A stretch of 64,000 nucleotides of DNA from Rhizopus arrhizus (lineage: Eukaryota; Mucoromycota; Mucoromycetes; Mucorales; Rhizopodaceae): NCBI GenBank assembly GCA_024220505.1, contig JAKZZE010000022.1, positions 186,001-250,000 of the forward strand, read 5' to 3'. The notes beneath the pieces were generated by a model. The model was not told where the DNA came from and did no database searches. It was given only the letters and a program-made list of their open reading frames with translations. This document shows positions 37,120-48,527 of this stretch, one piece after another (position 1 is the stretch's first letter; each line of letters opens with the position of its first letter). The position numbers and the translations under genes are program-made.

Positions 37120-38106
37120 ATGAAAAGTATATTAAAAGAAAGAAAGTTTCTATTGTTGACTATGATTACAGCAATAGTAAATAAGAATAAATGAATAGAT
37201 TAAAATCAGAGACATTAATAGATTCAAGTATAGATAGGTTGGATTATTGCGTTTGTTGGAGCCTGTATGCTTAAAGTGTTGAATGGAGCTTGGTGGGTGA
37301 TGATGTATGAATTATTAATTATTATAGGACAAATGGTAATGATATTATCTGGATCTGTTGAACATTATCGTATTACAGTAAATTGACTATAAATAATTCA
37401 TAAAGTATTACTTATTCCAAATAAGATGATAGCATTATTGACTACAAGCATTCCACTGCTTACAATTCAAATCGATTACGTTTTACAATATACAAATAGA
37501 TCCAATATACCTAAAGGACCTACCAATACTTATGTTGTGGGTTATATCGTACTAGTCATCGTACAAGTAAGTAAAAGAATGAATAGTGTAAGCAGATATC
37601 TTATTATCTTGTAAAGTATCTGTGGATTTTAATATTTGGTAGTAGCAAGTCTACCTTTTTTGGAAAATTAGGACAGACAAATGAGAATTCATTGATGATG
37701 GAGAACTATTCAGGAAAGATGATACCAGCACATATCGTTTTTGAACAAGAAACAACAGATAAAAGTAATATTTAATTTAATGGTTATTAGCATGAGTTAA
37801 TCTATAAAATAGATCAAATTATAGAATATTCTGAAAGGGTTCAAGCCATTCATACATGTAAAGTAAATTTAGTATGTGAATTATAAACTAATACATTTGT
37901 AGATCAAGCTGATCCAGAAGATCCAAATGAACTGAGCTTTGAAAAAGGGGAAATATTAGAAGTAGCAGACAAGAAAGGGAATTGGTGGCAAGCACGTAAA
38001 CATGATGGTACTATAGGTATTATACCAAGCAACTATGTAAGTATACTGTATTTTCATGAATAACAAACTCATTTTATACTAGTTCATTTTTGCTTCCCAA
38101 CAATAA
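37120..38106 (+). CDS. SHO1: SHO1-type high-osmolarity membrane sensor (4 TM + SH3), 230 aa
   Basis: Plasma-membrane osmosensor/adaptor of the HOG MAP-kinase pathway; the SH3 domain recruits the Pbs2 MAPKK in yeast. Seven exons: 37120-37176, 37234-37377, 37426-37566, 37617-37764, 37813-37857, 37903-38036 and 38083-38106 (693 nt, all in phase). TM1 contains [16 protein letters not shown], the most conserved block of the family; TM2-TM4 follow ([56 protein letters not shown]). The SH3 domain spans about 172-225: [37 protein letters not shown]. The TM4-SH3 linker is only about 35 residues, versus well over 100 in S. cerevisiae Sho1 (367 aa). The start ATG was chosen because it is in phase with TM1; an upstream ATG at 37036 cannot be joined in frame convincingly. 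Confidence 0.88.
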
Positions 38107-38125
38107 TTAGAATGAATAAATTTAC

Positions 38126-38149
38126 AAAAAAAAAAAAAAAAAAAAAAAA
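38126..38149. repeat. A-tract downstream of SHO1
   Basis: A run of about 24 A just past the SHO1 stop codon. A second A tract and a (GA)n stretch (38214-38231) follow. Confidence 0.7.
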
Positions 38150-38237
38150 GGATTTATTAAAAGTATGCAAAAAAAAAAAGATGTGGATATGTACAGAATG
38201 TGTGGTTTATAAGAAGAGAGAGAGAGAGAGGATATAG

Positions 38238-38450
38238 TTAACAAAAGCAGGGTGTTGCTTCTACAATAATGACTTTTGGTTTCATCATGGTTGACACAGT
38301 CTTTTTAGTTCTTTCAATCTCTCCAAATTCAGGAAAGGAGACGTAAGTTTCTGCAAACATGCTTTTCTTGTCTAAGCGTCTTTCTGTATCATGTTTAGAT
38401 GTGAGTTGTTGAATCAACCGAGAATAATTTACAGTGTCAATTGGGTCCAT
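38238..38450 (-). CDS. Small unidentified ORF, 70 aa
   Basis: Single open frame starting ATG with an A-rich upstream context. The translation is balanced and protein-like (starts MDPIDTVNYSRLIQQLTSKH, includes FAETYVSFPEFGEIER, ends VIIVEATPCFC), unlike the low-complexity shadow ORFs nearby, and no other gene overlaps it. I do not recognise the family. It is convergent with SHO1, 131 bp away. It could be a true small protein or the last exon of something larger. Confidence 0.4.
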   Translation of the reverse strand: MDPIDTVNYSRLIQQLTSKHDTERRLDKKSMFAETYVSFPEFGEIERTKKTVSTMMKPKVIIVEATPCFC

Positions 38451-39804
38451 TAAAAATTAAAAGAAAGAAAAAATAAAGAAAAGAGAGAGAAAAAGGAATA
38501 TTTATATGAAATATTATTTGCATGTGAATAAAAAGTTTAAAAGATTAATGTCATGTATTAGATTGCCACTTATTTGTTACTGAGAAATATGATTCTATTT
38601 TATCCAAATATGGTCTTATTAAATGATTTGCATCTTAAAAATGCCTTTTATACAGCTATTCAATACAATGATGATAAAAGAGAACCATCCAATTGTGGTT
38701 ATTACAAATAAGTCTTAAAATAAGCATTTAACGTAATATCAATCGATAACGTGTTTATTTTTTAATTTACTGTGCTTCTTTAACCAATAATATTTTATGA
38801 CGCACTTTTAATAAAATCATCTATTCTGTCAGAGTCAATTAAATCAAATAAAGAATCTCATATCCTGTGTGTATGTCATGCTACAAAAACACAGCAGAAT
38901 ATTTCTACTTTCCCTTTCTTGGCTTCCAAATGCTCTATTTTATAGACAAATAATATTTATGTGCAGCAGTAAGTTTCAATAGTTCTTTCAGAGACTTTTT
39001 TATATCAAGAAGAAAGCATTAGGCTTGTAAACTACAAATATTATTCAATTGATAACAAACTGCTGTAATTTCAGCTTTTATGTAATACAGCATTAATCTT
39101 CAACGAGCCAGACATCCTCAGACTGAATAATTCATTCCTCCTTACAAATCTTGAGAGCATATCGAGTTGTTCAGCATTGGATTAAGAAAATAATTGTGTT
39201 AGAAGATGAATTTTTACACAAGCAAAATTAATATCAAAACAGGAAAAGATCAACTGATGTGAGATTCCAGCCCAAGAAACATCAATTTGTTTGCACTCGT
39301 GTTTAATGAAATTAACAGGTGAAACAGTCAAAAAGTTGATATCGCCATTCTCCTATCCTATTCAAAATATAACCAAGGGATAATGTAATAAGAAGATTTC
39401 TTGAAACAAAAGAAGGAGGTTGATTACGACTGATATCAACAAGTGAAATAAATAATAGGCATAGTGTGATCACTTTTACAAGTGCTCGATATGAATTAAA
39501 CATCATATTCTCTACAAATAGTTTCTGTTCTTTATGACTTTTTTTTAATGTGATCATCTAAAAGAATAACAAAAACTCTGTTTATGATCATCGCGTTTTA
39601 TATGTACAATTGTATACCAAAGAAGATAGTCAACTTTATAAAGTTAATCGTTCTTATTGGCTAATAAATTAATTGCGGGGAAGCACACAAATTCAATTAC
39701 TGACATTTCTCGCTTGTATGTAAAAATTCACTAGAAATAATCAAGTAGAAGGCAACTTGAAAGAAAAGGTAAATGTTGGTTTTATGAAAAATAGTAAATG
39801 CTCT

Positions 39805-39839
<35 letters not shown>

Positions 39840-40007
39840 ATATTTTTTTGACGTGAATTTCCCTATAATGGCTTTCGTAATTCACAATATGTCACACAAT
39901 CCTTTTGTCACTTTCACATGAATTTTTCGTTGGAATAGAAAACTCCCTTTTTTATTTTCTCTTTTTCTTTCCCCTTTCTTTTTTCTTTATCAACCAAAAA
40001 AACCAAA
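38451..40007. other. 1.6-kb gene-free region
   Basis: Contains a T-tract (about 39810-39835) and a minus-strand 81-codon ORF (39312-39557) that is hydrophobic and unrecognised. The final about 100 bp before the acyl-CoA dehydrogenase gene are C/T-rich, then AACCAAAAAAACC, a normal fungal promoter/leader pattern. Confidence 0.4.
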
Positions 40008-41325
40008 ATGTTGAGATCTAGTGTGTTATCCAAGTTACGTCCTCTTATTCGTCACTATTCGTCAGAAGCAACTGCTGGTCCTTTAGGCATATCCTTCAGC
40101 TTAACCGAAGAACAAAAGTCGATTCAAGAAATGGCACGTAAATTTACAAAGGACGAAATCATCCCTGTTGCTGCTGAACATGATCAAACTGGAAAGTATC
40201 CTTGGGAAATCATTAAAAAAGCATGGGAACTTGGCTTAGTTAATACACATGTTGAATCCAAGTATGGAGGTATGGAGTTGGGTGTCTTGGATAGTGCTCT
40301 TATTTCAGAAGAACTAGCTTATGGATGTTCTGGTACTAATTAGTATAAGGCATTTTGAAAGATGTATGCGTCTAACATTGAGAACTCTAGGCATCCAGAC
40401 AGCTATCGAGGCCAATAATCTTGCTGAAGCACCTCTTGTAGTCGCTGGTAACGACTTTCAAAAGAAAAAATATTTGGGTCGCATGACAGAAGAACCTTTG
40501 GTTGCCTCCTACGGTGTGACCGAACCTGGAGCAGGTTCAGATGTCGCCGGTCTCCGTACACAGGCCGTCAAGAAATCAGATGGTAGTTGGGTACTGAACG
40601 GGCAAAAGATGTGGATTACCAACGCAGGCCATGCCAACTGGTTCTTTGTTCTTGCTCGTACCAACTCTAATGCTGGGGCTGGTAACGCCTTTACGGGATT
40701 TATTGTGGATGCCGATACACCTGGTATCACCTTGGGTCGAAAGGAGATCAACATGGGCCAGCGTGCCTCAGATACGCGTGGGGTTACCTTTGAAGATGTC
40801 GTGGTCCCAGCTGAAAATGTGTTGGGTAGTGAAGGTGAAGGATTCAAGATTGCGATGAAGGCCTTTGATATCACACGTCCTCTGGTGGCTGCAGGTGCTG
40901 TTGGTTTGGCTCGTCGTGCGATGGAGGAATCTGTCAGATATTCACTGGAACGCAAGACGATGGGCAAACCCATCTTTAATCATCAAGCTGTGGCATTCAT
41001 GTTGGCTGATATGATTATGGGCATCGAAAGCTCTCGGTTGATGGTCTATCGTTCAGCTTGGATGCGTGATCAAGGTCAAAGAAATACATGGTATGCTAGT
41101 ATGGCAAAGGCCATGGCAAGCGAAGTGGCCAATAAATGTGCTGCAGATGCAGTTCAAATATTTGGTGGCAATGGCTTTAATACAGAGTATCCTGTTGAGA
41201 AATTAATGCGTGATGCCAAGATTTTTATGATTTATGAAGGTACCTCACAAATCCAACGCTTGGTCGTCTCTCGTGGTCTAGCAGATTTGTCACAATCGGG
41301 TGCTACTGCACTTGGTGGATTTTAA
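40008..41325 (+). CDS. Mitochondrial medium-chain-type acyl-CoA dehydrogenase, 419 aa
   Basis: FAD-dependent first step of mitochondrial beta-oxidation. Exons 40008-40332 and 40391-41325 join in phase across a 58-bp intron. The N-terminus is a mitochondrial presequence ([20 protein letters not shown]). Family landmarks are [13 protein letters not shown] [17 protein letters not shown], the FAD/substrate loop [53 protein letters not shown], and the catalytic Glu about residue 391 in YEGTSQIQR. The Glu at that place and the GIQTAIEAN segment match MCAD (ACADM) rather than isovaleryl-CoA dehydrogenase; total length equals human MCAD (421). Chain-length specificity is inferred. Confidence 0.92.
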
Positions 41326-41682
41326 AATAATAAATAGAATGGGGTATCCTTTGTTTTTAATGTTTGAAGAAGACCATTGTCAAAAATATTGTATTTTTTT
41401 CTAGTGTTAATAGAGCATGTATTATACTTTCATCTCTACATTCTTAAGTGGCTCTCGTCAATTCGCTCTTTTCCAATATTTTTAGTTAGTGAGCCTATCG
41501 TTTTTGTTAATATCACAAAAGTAATAAATAATATATGACTTGTTACATCCGTCCCCCTCCCCTTTCATTGCTTACAACAGAAGGGCCAATACGGAACGTA
41601 AAATAAATAGGGTCTTTTTCTTTGTTACAAAATATTTCAAATACTTTTATTTACTATACAAGAGAAAAGTGTTGTGTATAAT
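41326..41682. other. Spacer between convergent genes (MCAD and MDH)
   Basis: 3' flanks of both genes; AATAAATAG follows the MCAD stop within a few bases. There is no coding signal. Confidence 0.5.
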
Positions 41683-42748
41683 TTATTGAACAAAGCTGTT
41701 GCCCTTGGCAATGTTCTTCTTTAATTCAGGAACGGCCTTAGCAATAAGTTCCTTTTCATAGTCAGAGATTTGACCGAGCTCGTTGATCTTTTCAACACCT
41801 TCAGGACCAAGTTCAATATTGGTAGAGAAATATTCAACACCATCCTTAGCAAAGACATCAGACTTGACAAATGAGGGTTCAACAACACCCTTCTTACCAC
41901 CAACAGTGGCTTCCAAGACAGAGTTGGCGAAACGAGCACCAGCAAAGGCCATGGAGAGAGTAGCAGAACCAGTACCATTCTTGGCTTGAACGACTTCATC
42001 ACCACCGAATTGGATACGGTGGGTCAAGGCATCGAGCTCTTCCTTGCTGAATTCGAGACCGGTTTGAGAGAGGAGAGGGACAATAGTCACACCAGAGTGA
42101 CCACCGACAACGGTAACCTTGACATCGTTGGGGTCCAAGTTCTTGACTTCGGCAACGAAGCGAGAGGCACGGACGACATCAAGGGTGGTGACACCATACA
42201 AACGCTTGGGGTTGAAGACACCAGCCTTCTTTAAGGTTTCGGCAAAGATGGGAACAGTGGAGTTGACGGGGTTAGAGATGATAAGGAAATGAGCGTTGGG
42301 ACAGTGCCTGTAAATACGTAATCAATTTACAATTCACTCAATACACACAAAATACTTACTTGGCAGCAGCTTCAGCAAGGTCACGAACAATGGAAGCATT
42401 AGTGTTGAATAAATCATCACGGGTCATACCAGGCTTACGAGGAACGCCAGCAGGAATAACAACAACGTGAGCACCTTCAAGAGCAGCCTTCAAACCTTCG
42501 TTTTCAGGAGTGTGGCCAGTAACCTTGGAGTTGGTGTTGATGTGGCTAAGATCGGCAGCGACACCAGGAGTGTTGACAATATCATAAAGAGAAAGGTGGG
42601 TGACGTGAGGGTTTTCCTTCAACAACAAAGACAAGGGTTGACCAATACCACCAGCAGCGCCAAGAACGGCAACCTTGGAAAGATTAGCAGCAGAAGTAGA
42701 GAAAGAACGCTTGGCAGCAATAGAGAAAACACGAGAGGCAGCAAACAT
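41683..42748 (-). CDS. MDH1: Mitochondrial malate dehydrogenase, 337 aa
   Basis: TCA-cycle enzyme converting malate and oxaloacetate with NAD. Exons 42748-42360 and 42307-41683 (1014 nt). The presequence [20 protein letters not shown] is followed by the NAD-binding [18 protein letters not shown]. Substrate arginines lie in [13 protein letters not shown] and LDVVRASRF, and the catalytic His is near residue 200 in VVGGHSGVT. The C-rich codon preference (ACC, TTG, AAG) differs from neighbouring genes and suggests high expression. Its start is 115 bp downstream of the end of the PfkB kinase gene on the same strand. Confidence 0.95.
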
Positions 42749-42863
42749 GTTAAAAGGTTAAAGAAAGAAGAAAAAAAAAAAAAAAAGCGGGGGATTGAGT
42801 TTTGCCCCTCTAGAAAAAAGAACAGGGTTTAATTTTTAAGTACCGACTGTGTTCGGATAAAAT

Positions 42864-44241
42864 TTAAAGTAATAAATCTCTTTCAATTTTCAGACTAACC
42901 GCTTTGTCTGATTTTAAGGTTCGAATAGCTGATGTTTGTGCTTTCTGAATCATTTCATCCAAATGATTATAAGTAGAGTGCTTTTGTAGGTTGGCTATTA
43001 AGGTTCCAACAAAACTACTGGGAGTTACTATGCGTTCAGTAGACAATCAAATGTGCTTACCAATCACCGGCTCCAGTGACACTCTTGATTTCATGTGGAA
43101 GAATAATTTCTGGTGGGAAATATTTAACAACCGACTGATTAACAAATAAACAGCCGTCTTGTCCTAATTTTGTGATAACATTTGGTACGTAATTAGAAAG
43201 GCAAAGTGCTTGTGGTAGTACATTTTGCGCTAAACGAGGTGCATCTAATAATTGCGTTATTGTTTCATGAAATAGTCTACATATCACTTCTCTTTTTTAC
43301 TGTTTAATGATGATGGATTGATAGGCTTGATCTGTTTATAAAGCAGTGGATCAGAATGAATACGTTCACATAAAGCCTCCAATTCAAATTGATTTGGCGA
43401 AATGTATTTTATGGATTTAGATTGAGTTGTCTCGAAATGCTTAAATAATTTGAGTGATTTTGGAACAGAGGTTGGTTCAAAAAACGCTTGCATTTGTTCA
43501 GTTATACATTTCCCCTTTCACAAAATGTTACAGTTTTTACCTGGAATAGATAAACTATGACACGTCTGTGCTATTTCTTTCATGACATCGGATGAAACAT
43601 TGCCATCAAAGCATAAGAAATTGGGCTGTTCGCTTTGTATAACAGATACAATCTATACTTGAGATTAGCGGTGTACACTATATATCAAATACGCATCTAC
43701 TCTTGAAGCATTCATTTTTTCGAGTATGTCCATATCTGCCACTGCTGCCACTAGCTGACCATCACTTGAATGTAAAGCATTATAGACCTACACATATAAT
43801 TAAAAAAAAATATTGAAAAATCTGGTTTCTAGTGTTTTACAGCTGTAGACTGTCCTTTCATTATTTCAATATGCTCTGTATCCTGCCGTAACATGATTAA
43901 ATATTATGTTTGTGGTGCTTATGTTAGTTTGTTTACCATGCCAATCTGTTTCATTCCTTCAAGAATACTTTTACCAGCCAAGTCATCACCCACAACTGAG
44001 ACTAATTTAACGCGTGTGCCGCCTGTTCTCAAAGCAGCCTCTGCTACATTACGTCCCACACCACCTAAAGTTTGTTTTACTCTTCCAGGTGTTGAAGTAT
44101 GTAATATAGAGGCTTTTGAGTGAACAACAGTAGCAGTAATGTCAAGTGCAATACCACCAACAACTAATAACTGTAAAAAGAAGTATATGTGAGTTTTTGC
44201 ATAAAATTAAATAAATAAAAACTGACAGGTCTATGAAACAT
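42864..44241 (-). CDS. PfkB/ribokinase-family sugar kinase (pseudouridine kinase-like), apparent 1-nt frameshift
   Basis: ATP-dependent kinase of the PfkB family. Exons: 44241-44227, 44170-43937, 43882-43841, 43787-43701, 43652-43541, 43486-43061 and 43014-42864. The start MFHRP splices to LLVVGGIALDITAT. PfkB motif 1 is TLGGVGRNVAEAALRTGG; motif 2 is VTGAGDCFVGTL with the catalytic Asp, split by an intron. All phases agree except inside the sixth exon near 43290, where a run of six A's (on the minus strand) needs one more base to connect NPSSLNSKK to ICRLFHETITQLL. With that correction the protein would be about 355 aa. Similarity to the kinase part of fungal pseudouridine-metabolism proteins suggests pseudouridine as substrate, but adenosine or another nucleoside/sugar cannot be excluded. 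The gene is divergent from the PP2A B56 gene. Confidence 0.75.
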
Positions 44242-44545
44242 GCGTTATAAAGAATAAAAAAATAAAAATAAAATAAAAAATAAAAACTTTATTTGATTGG
44301 ATGGAAATCAAAAACTTCATTAATAGAAAAGGTACACAAAAGCACTTGTAATTAAAACGTTCAAATCCCTCTTTCTTTCTTTCTCTTCTTCCTCTCCTTA
44401 TTTTCAGTGTTAAAAAAACAAAAAAAAAATCCAACTTTTTCTCCTTATTAAAAGTAAGTTTTACTTGATAACAAAGAAAAACTTTCTCTCTTTTCTGTCT
44501 TTGACATTGACTCCTTTTTTTTTATTATAAAAGAATTGATTCAAA
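44242..44545. promoter_or_regulatory. Shared divergent promoter region, PfkB kinase / PP2A B56
   Basis: Only 304 bp separate the two start codons. The region is A-rich toward the kinase and C/T-rich toward B56 (about 44360-44530). No specific factor site was identified. Confidence 0.5.
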
Positions 44546-46986
44546 ATGATGAAAGGATGGAAAGAAGCTGTAAGATTCTTTATCTCGTTATGTACTTTAT
44601 ACTCATATTCTATAGCTTACAAGAACAAGATCAACTGAGAGTCATAAACAACAAGAGGCAACTTCACCTACGAATAACCAACCAACAGCCGAGACAAAGT
44701 CCAACATGATGCCACCTGATTCACCTAAACCTACCTCTATTGTAAACGATGCTTTAGATATGGTAAGATTGAAAAGTTAGTGAGTTTAAGAAATTAATGA
44801 TCGTAAAATAGCAGCAGCAAATAAAAACTCCTCGAGTAAATAACAACGTGTCTTTTATGCACAATTCCAAACCGGATTCTGGTCCTTTATATCACCGTTT
44901 AAAGAATGCACCTATTGATCAAATTCCTATCAGTAAAGCTCCTCGTCGTCAAAAATCATCTCGTTTCTATGTGACTGAAAAAGTCCAATTAGAGCTCACA
45001 CCTGCTTTTCACGGTAATACGAATTATAAAGAGAGGACAAGAGGGAGGATACTAATTTTGTTGTAGAGGTACCAATTCATATGCGCCAAGAGTTATTTGT
45101 TAGAAAGATTAAACAATGTACGGTCCTCTTTGATTTTAGTGATCCTTCATCTGAATTAAGAGAAAAAGAAATTAAGCGTCAAACACTTCAAGAGATTTTG
45201 GAATATATTTCAATGAATAGAGGTGTACTTACAGAAAATGTTTATCCAGAAATTGTTCATATGGTAAGTGATTATTATACATCTTCATTATAATAATCTT
45301 TATTAGTTTGCTATCAATCTCTTTCGTCCTATTCCACCGCCTGTCAATCCTATTGGTGATGCATTCGATCCAGAAGAAGACGAACCTGTACTAGAACTTG
45401 CTTGGCCTCATTTACAAATTGTTTATGAATTCTTTCTTCGTTTCTTGGAATCTCCTGAATTCAATATTAGTTATGCAAAGAAGTTGATTGACCATAAATT
45501 TATTAATCAAGTAAGGAGAGTGACTATCATTGCAAGACATGGGGCTAATTCATAGTGTAGCTTTTGGATCTTTTTGACTCTGAAGATCCTCGTGAGCGTG
45601 ATTTCTTGAAAACAACTTTACACAGAATTTATGGCAAATTTTTAAACTTGCGTGCCTTCATTCGACGATCTATCAACAATATCTTTTTTCAATTCATTTA
45701 TGAAACAGAGAGACACAATGGTGTAGCCGAGTTTTTGGAAATTCTTGGGAGTATCATCAATGGATTTGCTTTACCCTTAAAAGAAGAGCACAAACTCTTT
45801 CTTTCCAATGTCTTGATTCCTTTGCATAAAGTGAAATCACTGGTACTGTATCATCCTCAGTTGGCTTATTGTGTAGTTCAATTTTTAGAAAAAGATCAAA
45901 GTTTAACCTACGAGGTAAGCATACATTACATATAAAAGAGAGAGAGAGAGAAAGAGAAAGAAAGAGATCATTAACTTGGTATAGGTTATCACTGGACTAT
46001 TACGCTACTGGCCTAAAGTGAATAGTCCTAAAGAAGTTATGTTTCTAAATGAAATTGAAGAAATATTAGATGTGATTGATGTTCACGAATTTCAAAAGAT
46101 CATGTGCCCTTTATTTACCAAATTAAGTCAGTGTGTTGCAAGTTCTCATTTCCAAGTATCAGAAAGAGCTCTGTATTATTGGAATAATGATTATGTTGTA
46201 AGTATGATGGCCGAAAATATAAAGGTCATTATGCCTCTGATATTCCCAACTTTATTTAAAACATCAAAAAAACACTGGAACAAGTAAGCCTTTTTAATTT
46301 ATTTCTATGTAGCTTACTTAAGTTGTGAAATAGAACCATTCTTAGCTTGGTGTATACAGCATTGAAGCTCTGTATTGATATTGATCCAGCTTTGTTTGAC
46401 GAATGTGCTAATGAATATAAAAATCAAAAACAAATGTAAGTGTGAATCATTTTTTAAAGATCATTATACCTACTCATTGTCTTATTAGGGAGCGTAAAGC
46501 GCAAAAAGAAAGAGAAGACAATTGGAAGTTATTACGACAAAAAGTAGAAAAAATGTCTATAAAAAATCATGAAACTGCTTATATGCAGCAAGAACAAGAA
46601 TCAAAGAATGAACTCTTCCCTACTTTTATGAGTAAGTATCATAACTGATAAAGAATTGAAAAAGGACTAATTTTACAAGTAGATTCAAACAACATAGAAG
46701 ATATTAATATTATGGATGGCAATGGTTCAGCTGTAAATCATATCCAAAAAGAAGAAGGAGATCTTCATTCTGAACTTCAACAATTTGATGCCCCACCTAC
46801 TCAATATCAATCTTTCAGAAGAAAATCTATTATACCTGTCGATGAAACTGTAAGTTATCATTGTCAAGAAGCATATAGAAGCTAATATGTTTTTAGGTAT
46901 ACAATGAACTCTCTCGACATGTCAGTCTAGATGAGGTACTTAATCATGCACCGGGTGTTGCTACTCACCAAAACATGTCTACTTGA
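44546..46986 (+). CDS. RTS1: PP2A regulatory subunit B56 (Rts1/B'), 642 aa, 11 exons
   Basis: B'/B56 targeting subunit of protein phosphatase 2A, acting in stress response, cytokinesis and chromosome segregation. Exons: 44546-44569, 44616-44762, 44812-45013, 45067-45263, 45307-45510, 45561-45914, 45985-46283, 46334-46435, 46489-46631, 46683-46849 and 46897-46986 (1929 nt, consistent phase). The Ser/Thr/Pro-rich N-terminus of about 130 residues is variable. The HEAT-like core starts near [20 protein letters not shown] and includes [20 protein letters not shown], the B56 hallmark. [20 protein letters not shown] and the [16 protein letters not shown] block follow. The C-terminus is charged and less conserved. 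Intron 6 carries a (GA)n microsatellite. The gene ends 54 bp from the AsnRS gene (convergent). Confidence 0.93.
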
Positions 46987-47040
46987 ATTACCTTGAAATA
47001 AAAATATACTTCTTTTTTGTTTGTGTAAGATGTTTATTTT

Positions 47041-48527
47041 CTAATATTTGCAGTGGCCAAACCATCTAGGCATTGGTATCACTTCTCTAACATTATCAAG
47101 TCCGGTTAACCAAAGCATAAATCGTTCAAATCCAATGCCATATCCACCGTGAGGAGCGCTACCATATTTTCGTAAATCCAAATACCATTGGTACTCGTTC
47201 AAATCCATCTTTGCATCCTTCATTTTTTGTTCTAATAGTTCATAGCGTTCTTCACGCAAAGAACCACCTATCAGCTCACCAATACCGGGTACCAAAAGAT
47301 CAAAGCAACCAACCGTCTTGCCGTCATCTTCATTGGCTCGCATATAGAACGGTTTCTGTTCTGCGGGATAATCCGTCACAAACACAGGTTGTTGACAGTA
47401 TTCAGATGCCAGATACCTTTCATGTTCAGATTGCAAACTTGATCCCCAAACGGTTGGGAACTGGAACTTGTGCTGACGCTTTTGCAATACTTCGATAGCT
47501 TCTGTATAGCTCATCCTTACAAAGGGCTGGTCTACGCTCTTTTGTAGTTTTTCTAAAAGCGATTTATCAACCCACTGATTGAAAAATTGTAAATCCTCTT
47601 GGCATCGTTTCATCACATATCGTGTTGTGTCCTGTACACTGGCTTCAGCCAAGTCTAAGAGTGGGTCTAAACGATCAATGAATGCCGCTTCGGCTTCAAG
47701 CATCCAAAACTCGGCTAGGTGCCGCGAAGTGAGTGATTCTTCAGCTCGAAAGGTAGGCCCAAAGGTGTAGACACGCGACATGGCTGAGGCAGTAGTCTCA
47801 GCATGAAGTTGTCCAGAGACAGTGAGATAAACTGGTTTCTTAAAAAACTCTTCGCTTGTGTGCACCTTAAAAACTTCTCCACCGCCTTCACAATCGTTAG
47901 CTGTCAATATGGGTGTGTTGGTCAAGATAAATTCTTGCTCTTTGAAAAATTGGTGAAAGCCTTCTCCTGCAGCATTTCTAACACGAAGTACGGCACTGCC
48001 TGTATTGCCGCGCATTCTCAAATGACTAATACTTCTTAAAAATTCTGTTGAATGGCGTTTCTTTTGAAGAGGGTAAGTCTGTATATAAAATGATTAGGTT
48101 TTTTGTTGTCACTTTAGTATATTATGTATATATCCTACACTATTGCATTCTCCTAATACTTTGACAGATTCCACTTGAAGTTCTTTTGTTTGTTCTTTAC
48201 CAGGACTGTCCATTAATGCTCCTGTAAGCTTCACACAAGCTCCTGTTGTCAAACTTTTTAAAATGAATAATTGTGTCATGATTAAAATAAAAATTCTCTT
48301 TTTTTTTACGATTGGGCTTCTTCATTGTTCAAAATTGCTTGTATTCCTTTCAAACTCGAACCATCGTTGACAGTAGCAAAACTGAGTTGCTTTTGCTTTC
48401 GTACAGATCGAATCCAGCCAGTAATTGAAACATTGCTATTGCTGGTTTCATTTTCTAAAATGGACTTGATTGTCCTGTTAGGTAAAATGGACTTTGTTGA
48501 ATAGAATGTCTTTTGTAATCTATGCAT
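47041..48527 (-). CDS. Mitochondrial asparaginyl-tRNA synthetase, 456 aa
   Basis: Class II aminoacyl-tRNA synthetase charging mitochondrial tRNA-Asn. Exons 48527-48310, 48253-48139 and 48078-47041 (1371 nt). It starts MHRLQKTFYSTKSILPNRT, a mitochondrial-type presequence. The OB-fold anticodon-binding region includes VSITGWIRSVRKQKQLSFAT. Then come YPLQKKRHSTEFLRSISHLR, NTPILTANDCEGGGEVFKV, motif 2 (GPTFRAEESLTSRHLAEFWM) and motif 3 (GYGIGFERFMLWLTGL), ending PRWFGHCKY. ENCEGGGE-type residues and the motif-2 loop identify Asn rather than Asp specificity. The longer ORF extending upstream of 48527 through a poly-A-derived Phe run was rejected as the start. Confidence 0.92.

Noticed and set aside
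40509..40973. 154-codon ORF antisense to the acyl-CoA dehydrogenase
   Set aside because: Shadow of a conserved coding exon on the plus strand.
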